From DATJPD01 sp036394195 (lineage in GTDB: Bacteria > Pseudomonadota > Alphaproteobacteria > CACIAM-22H2): 26,835 bases of DNA. The notes under the pieces were generated by a model that had not been told where the DNA came from, made no database searches, and worked only from the letters and a program-made list of their open reading frames with translations. This document shows, piece after piece, positions 7,225 through 14,514 of this stretch. A program made the position numbers and the translations under genes. The DNA is taken from contig DASWFO010000064.1 of assembly GCA_036394195.1 (NCBI GenBank), positions 1 to 26,835 on the forward strand. The letters are read 5' to 3'. Numbering within the stretch: the first letter of the stretch is position 1; each line of letters opens with the position of its first letter.

Positions 7225-7767
7225 ATGAAGCCCATGGAAAAACAACCTCCCCTTACCCCCTCGCAAATCCGCGCAGGTCGCGCGCTGCTGGATTGGTCTC
7301 AGGATCAACTCGCCGAAGCGGCGGGCACCAGCCTCAGCACCGTCCGCGACTACGAGAAAGAGCGGCGCGGCGATATCGAGACCGTTGGAACGCTCAGCAT
7401 GATCCGGCTCGCGCTCGAAAATAATGGCGTGATCTTTTTACGAAGTGAGGGGGACCTCGGCCCCGGCGTGCGTCTTGTCGCGAAGGTCCCGAATGTCCTG
7501 CGGTGGCCGACGAAACTGGGCCGGTTTGATTCTTTGTTCATACCGGTCGAATGGCGCGGACAGGAAGTGGAAGTTTTCGTGCCGCAGGAAATACTCGACG
7601 ATCTCGGCCGCTTTCGCGAAACCCGTCCTGACGGTGAATATGTCCGTCTGTTTGAACAACACCGCGCCTCTATCCTCACGGCGGCAGCAAAAGCGATCGA
7701 CGCGGGACGTGTCGGCAAGGATCGGCGCGTGCATCTCACGCATCAGGATTTCCCGGAATTTGCATGA
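7225..7767 (+). CDS. XRE-family HTH regulator fused to a DUF1488-like domain
   Basis: 180 residues. Residues about 10-72 form an XRE/HTH_3 domain (LTPSQIRAGRALLDWSQDQL, then AEAAGTSLSTVRDYEKERRG). Residues about 104-180 resemble DUF1488: a strand pair around IPVEWRGQEVEVFVPQEILDDL, then FEQHRASILTAAAKAIDAGR and a final LTHQDF, which match the usual ends of that small family. DUF1488 is normally a free-standing 80-90 residue protein of unknown role. The ATG at 7225 has AAAGG only 2 bases away; the ATG at 7234 (codon 4) with an 11-base gap may be the true start. It heads a three-gene operon and probably represses its own promoter through the palindromes upstream. It could be the sensor or switch for the downstream effectors (inference). 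Confidence 0.82.
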   Translation: MKPMEKQPPLTPSQIRAGRALLDWSQDQLAEAAGTSLSTVRDYEKERRGDIETVGTLSMIRLALENNGVIFLRSEGDLGPGVRLVAKVPNVLRWPTKLGRFDSLFIPVEWRGQEVEVFVPQEILDDLGRFRETRPDGEYVRLFEQHRASILTAAAKAIDAGRVGKDRRVHLTHQDFPEFA

Positions 7768-7796
7768 TGAGAAAGGCTCTCTGAGCCTCGAAGAAA

Positions 7797-8558
7797 ATGA
7801 GTAAGAAATTTCGCGACATGACCTGCATCTATTGCCTGATCAGACCATCGATCAGACAGGGCGATCATTTATTTGCGCGCGGGTTCTTCCCGGAAAACAA
7901 GCGGAATAACTTGCCCAAGATTCCTGGTTGCGACCAATGCAACAATGCCAAGTCCCGGCTGGAGCACTATCTCGCCTCGATTCTCCCGTTTGGCGCACGC
8001 CATGCAGATGCCCTGACGAACCTGGAAACGATGGTCCCCTCCCGCCTTGCGAAGAATCAGAAACTTCACCGGGAGCTGAATGCCGGACGAGAAACGGTCC
8101 TCAGCGAAGAGGGCCCGGGATTATTTGTCGAGACCTCGGCGCTCCCGTTTGATGGCAATTCTTTGCATTTGCTGATGGCCTACGTCGTCAAAGGTCTCCT
8201 GTGGCATCACTGGAAGGTCGTTCTTACCCCGGAGTTTGATGTTCGCATCGTATCCATCACAAAACCTTTTGAGCCGTTTTTTGCCGAGATTCTTGGTCAA
8301 CAAGCGGCACAGCGAACTCGCGAAAATCTTGGTGATGGTGCCTTTATGTACGAAGGCGCTCAAGGCAAAGATTATCCTGAACTGAGTGTCTGGGCCTTCT
8401 CGCTGTTTGGCGGTCTAAAAGTCGCAGGTGATGCCGACGCGCCTCACGAAGGAAGTTCGCGCATCATTGCCATCACCGCGCGAAAGGATTTTTTGGCGCG
8501 GCTTGATGCCCTGCTAGGCGATCAGGGCCAGAGCCGCTTCCTCGGCCAGCCTCAATGA
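7797..8558 (+). CDS. HNH-type nuclease-like protein
   Basis: 253 residues beginning 29 bases after the regulator gene and overlapping the HEPN gene by 4 bases (ATGA). The N-terminus carries an HNH/zinc pattern: Cys10-x2-Cys13, Asp23-His24 (GDHLFARGFF), Cys45-x2-Cys48-Asn49-Asn50 and Lys52, followed by SRLEHYL. This CxxC ... DH ... CxxCNxxK layout is typical of HNH endonuclease families. The remaining 190 residues show no recognised motif. It is unrelated at sequence level to the HNH_5 protein at 3679-4884 except for the zinc module. Its role as an effector nuclease is inferred from the motif and operon. An alternative start is the ATG at codon 8, just before the first Cys. Confidence 0.72.
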   Translation: MSKKFRDMTCIYCLIRPSIRQGDHLFARGFFPENKRNNLPKIPGCDQCNNAKSRLEHYLASILPFGARHADALTNLETMVPSRLAKNQKLHRELNAGRETVLSEEGPGLFVETSALPFDGNSLHLLMAYVVKGLLWHHWKVVLTPEFDVRIVSITKPFEPFFAEILGQQAAQRTRENLGDGAFMYEGAQGKDYPELSVWAFSLFGGLKVAGDADAPHEGSSRIIAITARKDFLARLDALLGDQGQSRFLGQPQ

Positions 8559-10093
8559 AAATCGACGCGCTCATAGCCGCGCTCAAAGACGGGCGGCTGG
8601 ATATCGAGTGCGCCGAGATGTCACTCCGTCAGCGGACAGGGACAAATCCAATCTCCTTCAGAGGAACCGGCCGCATCCGTCAGTCAAGCGAAGGCGTTCT
8701 CGAATTCGAGCTCAGGGCGAATGAGTACAAAAACACCGATATGGTTTCCTATTTTAATGAGTTCATGTCGGTAAAGCCGGGAACGCTAATTGACGAGAAA
8801 AGATATTACGACCTCCACGTGAGGGGCGCTGACGGGCTCGGCTGGGTGGCGGAACGAATTCGGATAAATCCGAATTGGCCCGGTAGCGACGGAAGCCCGA
8901 CGATCACCGGGCAATTATCGGTCCTGACCACATCTCAAGCGGGAACCGGCCCCGGCCATTGGCTGCAGATTCATTTTTTTGAAGATGTCGAAGTTCCGAC
9001 GATCATGGGAAGCTATAAGTTTTCTGCCATCGATAGCGATTTCACAGTGCAGAAGCATGACCATGAATTTGTTGTCGAAGTTCATTCACCGACCCCCCTC
9101 GGTGAAAATCTCTACCTCCGCATTCAAGAAGCCCTGATGTTTCTGCTGGCGCAGTCCGTCAAATGGCGGGCGATTGTCACGCATGACGGGTCCCGGCAAA
9201 GGCTGGAACTGGGCTCGGCCGTTCCCCGATCGCTGCACACGCGGATCGATCCGCCGATTGCTCGCCCACATCACGCCCATCTGCTCGATTTGTGGAACAT
9301 GTTTTCTCGTTATCTGGAATACGTCGTCAAAACGACACCTCATCCCCATTGGAGCCGATGCAGTTACGACCTTCTGAACGCTCGCGAGGCCAGCACAAAT
9401 TCCATTGACGCATGGTCGATCGGACTCGGCGTGGCGGTCGAAGGCATCGCCAGCAACATCAGGGTGGAAAAGACGAGGGCAGAGAAGAAGCTTTTGGCAA
9501 ACCTTCAGAAGAGCATCCTTAAACACGTTGCATCCGAGCCTCGCTTTGCGCCTTTCACAAAGCGCCTAACGGGTTTGCTCGGCATGATGTCGCAAGATCG
9601 GCTTCATGACAGATTGCGTCCGCTGATTGACAGCGGCCATGTTGACCCCGCGCACCTGAAGGCGTGGGGAGACTTACGACATAAACATGTTCATCCGAAC
9701 GTTTCGGATTTAAGGGACGTGGCTTCCGCCGACTATCAGGCGCTTTTTGACCTGATGAGCAAGACGACGGTCCTTATGTACCACGTCGTTTTCTACCTGA
9801 TCGGATATCAGGGGAAATATACCGACTATGGAACCTACGGGTATCCATTGAGGGACTATCCACTCGCGCCGCCGAAAATAAGTGTGGCGCCCAAAGTCAG
9901 TGGCTTTCGTCGGGCTCTGAGGAAAGCCATCGCCTTTCTTCTACGGATGATTGGGCGTCTCGGGCCTATAAAAAGCGACGGTATCCCCGGCGATGCATCA
10001 TCGCAAGCCGGAGTGACTAGCCTATCGTGGCGGCTTGAACCCGCCGGGGAAGCGGCGACGCCTCTCAGTGATGACGACCCAGCGCGGCGCTGA
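8555..10093 (+). CDS. HEPN-domain protein (Rx4H motif), putative defence ribonuclease
   Basis: 512 residues, translationally coupled to the HNH gene by a 4-base overlap. The N-terminal 200 residues look beta-rich and lack known motifs. The region about 240-420 is helical and carries the exact HEPN RNase signature Arg375-x4-His380 in DLRHKHVHPN, with an upstream helix SIGLGVAVEGIASNI and a hydrophobic helix TVLMYHVVFYLIGY after it. HEPN proteins with Rx4-6H are metal-independent ribonucleases frequent in abortive infection, toxin-antitoxin and CRISPR systems. The beta-rich-then-HEPN order recalls ApeA-type proteins, though I cannot confirm membership. The C-terminal 75 residues include a basic amphipathic helix (FRRALRKAIAFLLRMIGRLG) that might bind membrane or RNA, and then a disordered tail. 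It is the last gene of the operon. Confidence 0.7.
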   Translation: MKIDALIAALKDGRLDIECAEMSLRQRTGTNPISFRGTGRIRQSSEGVLEFELRANEYKNTDMVSYFNEFMSVKPGTLIDEKRYYDLHVRGADGLGWVAERIRINPNWPGSDGSPTITGQLSVLTTSQAGTGPGHWLQIHFFEDVEVPTIMGSYKFSAIDSDFTVQKHDHEFVVEVHSPTPLGENLYLRIQEALMFLLAQSVKWRAIVTHDGSRQRLELGSAVPRSLHTRIDPPIARPHHAHLLDLWNMFSRYLEYVVKTTPHPHWSRCSYDLLNAREASTNSIDAWSIGLGVAVEGIASNIRVEKTRAEKKLLANLQKSILKHVASEPRFAPFTKRLTGLLGMMSQDRLHDRLRPLIDSGHVDPAHLKAWGDLRHKHVHPNVSDLRDVASADYQALFDLMSKTTVLMYHVVFYLIGYQGKYTDYGTYGYPLRDYPLAPPKISVAPKVSGFRRALRKAIAFLLRMIGRLGPIKSDGIPGDASSQAGVTSLSWRLEPAGEAATPLSDDDPARR

Positions 10094-10439
10094 TGCGGTG
10101 CCCCTCACCCGCTCACTGCCGCTCGCGACCTCGCCCGGCGGGAGAGGTGAATAGCGAAGCTGCGAAGTTGGCTTGAACGCACCTAAACGGAACGTGCTCT
10201 AGAGTTGGATCCGGTCAGACGGAATCCAGTCATTGAAGCGCGCACTCTAAGTTTACCGCAGAGTCAGAGAAGCCCTGAGCCCGCAGAGTTCTTTCTTAGT
10301 CATTGCGAGCGAAGCGAAGCAATCCAGGACGCCCGCTCCTTGCTGGATTGCTTCGTCGCTGCGCTCCTCGCAATGACGGATCCACCTCCGCGCTTCTCTG
10401 CGAACTCCGCGGTGATTCGACCCCGGAGGCTCTCGCCGA
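10094..10439. other. Gene-free stretch with dispersed repeats at right edge of island
   Basis: About 350 bases lie between the HEPN stop and the ABC permease stop (convergent genes). At 10101-10156 there is a degenerate copy of a CCCTCACCC ... GGGAGAGGTGAA type repeat often seen between genes in related genomes. At 10255-10413 lies a nested palindromic element (listed separately). No integrase, tRNA or transposase remnant is visible. Confidence 0.6.
10255..10413. repeat. Nested palindromic element: outer ACCGC(A/G)GAGT arms around a TCATTGCGAGC palindrome
   Basis: Outer arms: ACCGCAGAGTCAGAGAAGC (10255-10273) and its imperfect inverse starting GCTTCTCTGCG (10392-10413). Inner arms: GTCATTGCGAGCGAAGCGA continuing to AATCCAG (10299-10327) and the inverse CTGGATTGCTTCG to CGCAATGAC (10343-10377). 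The inner palindrome is of a type dispersed in high copy in many alphaproteobacteria. Nesting suggests that one repeat inserted into another, or a composite MITE-like unit. It could also act as a transcription end for the convergent genes. Confidence 0.75.
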
Positions 10440-11339
10440 TCACACCTTGAATTTCGGATCGAGCCAATCGCGCACCGCGTCGCCGAACAGATTGAAGGCG
10501 AACACGGCGAGGCTGATGGCGAGGCCGGGGAACAGGATCATCCACGGCGCCTCGCGGAAGAAATCCGAGGCGTTGCCCGACAGCATCAAGCCCCAGGCGG
10601 GGGTCGGCTCGGTGACACCCAGCCCCAGAAACGACAGCGACGCCTCCAGCAGGATCGCCTGCGCGATATAGGCCGTGACCATGATCAGGTAGGGCGCGGT
10701 CAGGTTCGGCGCCATGTGCCGGCAGATGATGCGCAGATGCGAATATCCCGCGGCCCGCGCCGCGTCGATGTAGGGCATCGCCCGGACCGACAGCGCCGCC
10801 GCCCGGACCACGCGCGCGACATTGGGCACGATCGGCACCGCGATCGCGCAGATCAGGTTGATGTCGACCCCGAACACCGGCGCCTTGCCGAGCACCGCGA
10901 CGACGACGAGCGCCAGCACGATGATCGGGAAGGACAGCAGGATGTCGACCACCCGCTGGATGGTCGCATCGATTTTGCCGCCAAAATAGGCCGACGTGGC
11001 GCCCAGCACGGCGCCGAGCGTCGAGCCGACGGCCGACGAGGTGAAGCCGATCACCAGAGCGGTCCGGGAGCCGTAAATGATGCGGGAGAAGATGTCGCGG
11101 CCGAACGAATCCGTACCCGCCCAATGCTCCCAGCTGGGGGCCGACAGCATGGCGGCGAAGTCGATCGTCAGCGGGTCGTAGGGTGCGACGAGCTCGGCAA
11201 AGATCCCGGCAAACATCATCGCCACGATCGCGACGAGGCTGACCGCGCCAAGCGGCTGCTGGCGGCAGAACTCCAGCACGGCGCGGCGCCGGCGGTGGGC
11301 CGGGGGTGCAGTGGAGGCCGCCGTGGCCGTGGCAGACAT
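10440..11339 (-). CDS. Peptide/nickel-type ABC transporter permease (DppC/OppC family)
   Basis: About 299 residues from the ATG at 11339, which has a GGTGAG site 7 bases upstream; a GTG at 11351 (overlapping the dppB-like stop by 4 bases) is the alternative. An N-terminal low-complexity Ala/Thr tail is followed by a first membrane helix (GAVSLVAIVAMMFAGIFAEL), the OppC_N region with APYDP and GTDSFGRDIFSRIIYGSR, and five further membrane segments. The cytoplasmic EAA loop YIDAARAAGYSHLRIICRHMAPN contacts the ATPase. The length is usual for the family. It forms the channel with the neighbouring DppB-like permease in the inner membrane. The exact substrate (dipeptide, oligopeptide, glutathione, metal complex) cannot be told without the binding protein. 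Confidence 0.9.
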   Translation of the reverse strand: MSATATAASTAPPAHRRRRAVLEFCRQQPLGAVSLVAIVAMMFAGIFAELVAPYDPLTIDFAAMLSAPSWEHWAGTDSFGRDIFSRIIYGSRTALVIGFTSSAVGSTLGAVLGATSAYFGGKIDATIQRVVDILLSFPIIVLALVVVAVLGKAPVFGVDINLICAIAVPIVPNVARVVRAAALSVRAMPYIDAARAAGYSHLRIICRHMAPNLTAPYLIMVTAYIAQAILLEASLSFLGLGVTEPTPAWGLMLSGNASDFFREAPWMILFPGLAISLAVFAFNLFGDAVRDWLDPKFKV

Positions 11340-11347
11340 CGGCGCGC

Positions 11348-12301
11348 TCACCGGTAGCGGATCCGCGGATCGAAGGCCGCGTAGAGCAGATCGACCCCCA
11401 GATTCACCAGCATGTAGAACAGGGCGATCATCATCACCATGCCCTGGATCAGCGTGAAGTCGTTGCGCGACACGCTTTGCACGAACAGCTGGCCGATGCC
11501 GTTGAGGTTGAACACCTGCTCGGTGACAACGAGGCCGCCGATCAGGAACGCGAACTCGAGGCCGATCACCGTGATCGCCGGCAGGAGTGCGTTGCGCAGC
11601 GCGTGGCGCGAGAGCACCAGCGTCTCATACACGCCCTTGGCCCGCGCGGTGCGGATGTAGTCCTCGTTCAGCACCTCGAGCAGCGAGGACCGCACCATGC
11701 GCGCGACCACCGCCGAATAACGATAGCCGACCGCCATGGCCGGCCAGATGAGCTGCGTCAGGTTCGCGACCGGGTCCCGGTAGATCGGCGTGAACGTGAT
11801 CGGCGGCAGCCAATTGAAGAGCGACAGCAGGGTCAGCATGATCAGCATGCCGAGCCAGAACGACGGCGTGGCCAGCCCGGCAATGGTGATGATCCGCACC
11901 ACGTAGTCGATCCAGGTGCCGCGCATGAGGGCCGACAGCGTGCCGAGCGGCACGGCGATGAGCACGGCGATGATGGTCGACATGATCGCCACCTCGATCG
12001 ACAGCTCGAGGCGAACCCCGATCTCTTCCACCACCGGCCGGTCCGTCCACATCGACTTGCCGAGGTCGAGCGTCGCGAGACCGACCATCCAATCCCTGAA
12101 CTGCGCCAGGAGCGGCTTGTCGAGGCCGAGCCGGCGGCGCTCCATCTCAATCGTCTCCTGCGACACGTTGCCGCCGTCGGCGCGCAGCTTGACCTCGACG
12201 ACGTCGCCGGGAATGACGCGCAGCATGAAAAAGACGAGCACCGCGACGCCGAGCAGGGTCGGGATCATGAGCAGCACGCGGTTGGCGACGTAGCGGAGCA
12301 T
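11348..12301 (-). CDS. Peptide/nickel-type ABC transporter permease (DppB/OppB family)
   Basis: 317 residues with six predicted membrane helices, beginning with MLRYVANRVLLMIPTLLGVA, the standard DppB start. Seen: VIPGDVVEVKL in the first periplasmic region, RLGLDKPLLAQF, the YRYSAVVARMVRSSLLEVL stretch, and the EAA loop EDYIRTARAKGVYETLVLSRHALRNALLP, which couples to the ATPase. The C-terminus ends DPRIRYR, as is typical. It starts 7 bases after the fused ATPase gene and ends within the start of the DppC-like gene, so the three are one operon in the order ATPase, DppB, DppC. No residues of note are missing. Confidence 0.92.
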   Translation of the reverse strand: MLRYVANRVLLMIPTLLGVAVLVFFMLRVIPGDVVEVKLRADGGNVSQETIEMERRRLGLDKPLLAQFRDWMVGLATLDLGKSMWTDRPVVEEIGVRLELSIEVAIMSTIIAVLIAVPLGTLSALMRGTWIDYVVRIITIAGLATPSFWLGMLIMLTLLSLFNWLPPITFTPIYRDPVANLTQLIWPAMAVGYRYSAVVARMVRSSLLEVLNEDYIRTARAKGVYETLVLSRHALRNALLPAITVIGLEFAFLIGGLVVTEQVFNLNGIGQLFVQSVSRNDFTLIQGMVMMIALFYMLVNLGVDLLYAAFDPRIRYR

Positions 12302-12308
12302 GGGACGG

Positions 12309-14363
12309 TCAGACCTTGATGCAGGCGGCCCAGTGCCCGGGCTTGATCTCGCGCAGTGCCGGCACGGCGGCGCGGCACTCGGTACTCGCCAGCGGACAGC
12401 GGGTGTTGAACACGCAGCCCGGCGGCGGCGCCAGCGGGCTCGGCAGCTCGCCCTGGATCAGGCGCGGGGCCCGCGCCTTTTCGACCGTCGGGTCCGGGAC
12501 CGGCGCTGCGTCGAGCAGCAGCTTGGTGTAGGGATGCAGCGGCTCGCGGTACAGCGCATCGCGGTCGGCGATCTCCATCACCCGGCCGAGATACATCACC
12601 ACGACGCGCGTGGCGATGTGACGCACCACCGCGAGATCATGGGCAATGAACAGGTAGGCGAGCCCGTATTCGCGCTGCAGCTGCTCGAGCAGATTGATGA
12701 TCTGGCCTTGGATCGACACGTCGAGCGCCGACACCGCTTCGTCGCAGACGATGAACGACGGCTCCATCGCCAGCGCCCGCGCGATGCCCACCCGCTGGCG
12801 CTGACCGCCGGAGAGCTGATGCGGGTAGCGATCCGCCATTTCCGGGCGCAAGCCGACATCGGAGAGAAGCTTGGCGACGCGCTCCTTCTCCGCCGCGGCA
12901 CCGGAGACGACGCGATAGACGCCGAGCGGCTCGCTGACGATCTGGCCGACGGTCATGCGTGGATTGAGCGAGCTGTACGGATCCTGGAAGATCACCTGCA
13001 CCTTGCGGCGCATCGCCTTGAGCTCGGCGGGCGGTGCGGCAACCAGGTCTTTTCCCTCGAACAGGATCTGCCCCGATGTCGGCTCCTCGAGCCGCAGGAT
13101 CAGGCGGCCGATCGTCGTCTTGCCGCAGCCGGATTCGCCGACGAGCCCCAGCGTCTCGCCCGGGTAGATGTCGAAGCTCACGTCCTCGGCCGCGCGCACG
13201 ACGGCCTTGAGGCCGCGCAAGCCCCCGCGCACCGGGAAATGCTTGGTCAGGTTGCGAACCGACAACAGCGGCGCCGGCGCCGCCCCGGCGGCACCCGCGT
13301 CGGGCGATCCCGCGGCAGCCGCCCAAGCGATCTTGCCGGCCGCGATCTCCGGCACGCGAAAACAGGCGGAGACGCCGCCGGTGTCGGTCGGGATCAGCGG
13401 CGGGTCGTTCTCGCATGCCGCGATCTTGTATGGGCAGCGCGGCGCGAAGCGGCAGCCCGGCGGTGCCGCGGCGAGGTTCGGCGGCAGACCTTCGATGGTC
13501 TCGAGCCTGGCGCCGCGCGGGCGGTCGAGCCGTGGCACCGAGCGCAGCAAGCCCATCGTGTAGGGGTGACGCGGCCGATGGAAGATGGCGTCCGCCACCC
13601 CCTGCTCGACCAGCCGTCCCGCGTACATGACGATGACGCGGTCGGCATAGCGCGCGACGATGCCGAGGTTATGCGTGATGATGATCAGCGCGATGTTGAG
13701 CTTGCGGGCGAGATCCTTCATCAGCTCGAGGATCTGCGCCTGGATCGTCACATCGAGCGCGGTCGTCGGCTCGTCGGCAATGACGAGCTTCGGATTGCAG
13801 GCGAGGCCGATCGCGATCATCACCCGCTGCCGCATGCCGCCGGAGAACTGATGCGGATATTGGCCGAGCCGCCGCTCGGCATCGGAAATGCCGACCATCT
13901 TCATCAGCTCGACCGCGCGCGCCTCTGCCTGTTCGTCGGTCATGCCGAGATGGATCTGCAAGGGCTCGGTGATCTGCAGCCCGATCGTCAGGATCGGATT
14001 GAGCGAGGTCATCGGCTCCTGGAAGATCATCGAGATCTCGCGGCCGCGGATCTTGCGCATCGCCTCGTCGTCGAGCGTGAGCAGGTCGCGGCCATCGAAC
14101 CGGATGCGGCCCTCGATACGCGCCGTGCGCCGCGGCAAGAGCCGCATGGTCGCCAGCGCCGACACCGATTTTCCCGAGCCGGATTCGCCGACCACGGCGA
14201 CGATCTCGCCCGGATTGACGCCGCAGCTCAGCCCTTCGACGGCGCGCACCACGCCGGCCGAGGTGTGAAACTGCACGCGCAGGTTCTCGATGGACAGCAA
14301 CGGCGTCGTGGCGGCGCGGGCATCGCTTCCGCGCGAAGCGGGATTCGTCAGGACGTCGGACAA
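12309..14363 (-). CDS. Fused double ABC ATPase of peptide importer (DppD-DppF fusion)
   Basis: 684 residues containing both ATPases in one chain. First half: Walker A GESGSGKS (59-66), signature FSGGM (173-177), Walker B LVIADE (193-198). Second half: Walker A GESGCGKT (409-416), signature LSGGQ (517-521), Walker B FIVCDE (537-542). Each half ends in the oligopeptide-type C-terminal domain with four cysteines (304, 310, 317, 334 and 650, 656, 663, 681), the arrangement linked in related ATPases to a 4Fe-4S cluster. An Ala/Gly/Pro linker (about 345-365) joins them. The fusion is common (GsiA-like). The only early start in frame is a TTG at 14363; a stop lies three codons upstream, and no clear ribosome site is seen. 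It powers the two permeases downstream. The usual binding-protein gene is absent from the neighbourhood. Confidence 0.92.
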   Translation of the reverse strand: MSDVLTNPASRGSDARAATTPLLSIENLRVQFHTSAGVVRAVEGLSCGVNPGEIVAVVGESGSGKSVSALATMRLLPRRTARIEGRIRFDGRDLLTLDDEAMRKIRGREISMIFQEPMTSLNPILTIGLQITEPLQIHLGMTDEQAEARAVELMKMVGISDAERRLGQYPHQFSGGMRQRVMIAIGLACNPKLVIADEPTTALDVTIQAQILELMKDLARKLNIALIIITHNLGIVARYADRVIVMYAGRLVEQGVADAIFHRPRHPYTMGLLRSVPRLDRPRGARLETIEGLPPNLAAAPPGCRFAPRCPYKIAACENDPPLIPTDTGGVSACFRVPEIAAGKIAWAAAAGSPDAGAAGAAPAPLLSVRNLTKHFPVRGGLRGLKAVVRAAEDVSFDIYPGETLGLVGESGCGKTTIGRLILRLEEPTSGQILFEGKDLVAAPPAELKAMRRKVQVIFQDPYSSLNPRMTVGQIVSEPLGVYRVVSGAAAEKERVAKLLSDVGLRPEMADRYPHQLSGGQRQRVGIARALAMEPSFIVCDEAVSALDVSIQGQIINLLEQLQREYGLAYLFIAHDLAVVRHIATRVVVMYLGRVMEIADRDALYREPLHPYTKLLLDAAPVPDPTVEKARAPRLIQGELPSPLAPPPGCVFNTRCPLASTECRAAVPALREIKPGHWAACIKV

Positions 14364-14514
14364 GGCAAACTAAGCGGATCGCTCGGTTCCAGCTTCGACC
14401 CGGGTTAAGCTCCCGGTGCCGGCAGATCCGGCGATCCTCCCTTTTGTGGCGCCGGACCCTATCATGACGCTTTTGCGCGCCGAAAGAGCAAAGAAAGTCG
14501 GCTAGAACTGCGCC

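Noticed and set aside
10205..10450. 81-residue plus-strand frame across the repeat region
   Set aside because: It mostly translates the dispersed palindromes and has no plausible start context.
12300..14408. 702-residue open frame on the plus strand opposite the fused ABC ATPase
   Set aside because: It mirrors a gene with complete ATPase motifs; its own sequence is His/Arg/Asp/Gln-rich with no recognisable domain, as expected from the antisense of high-GC codons.
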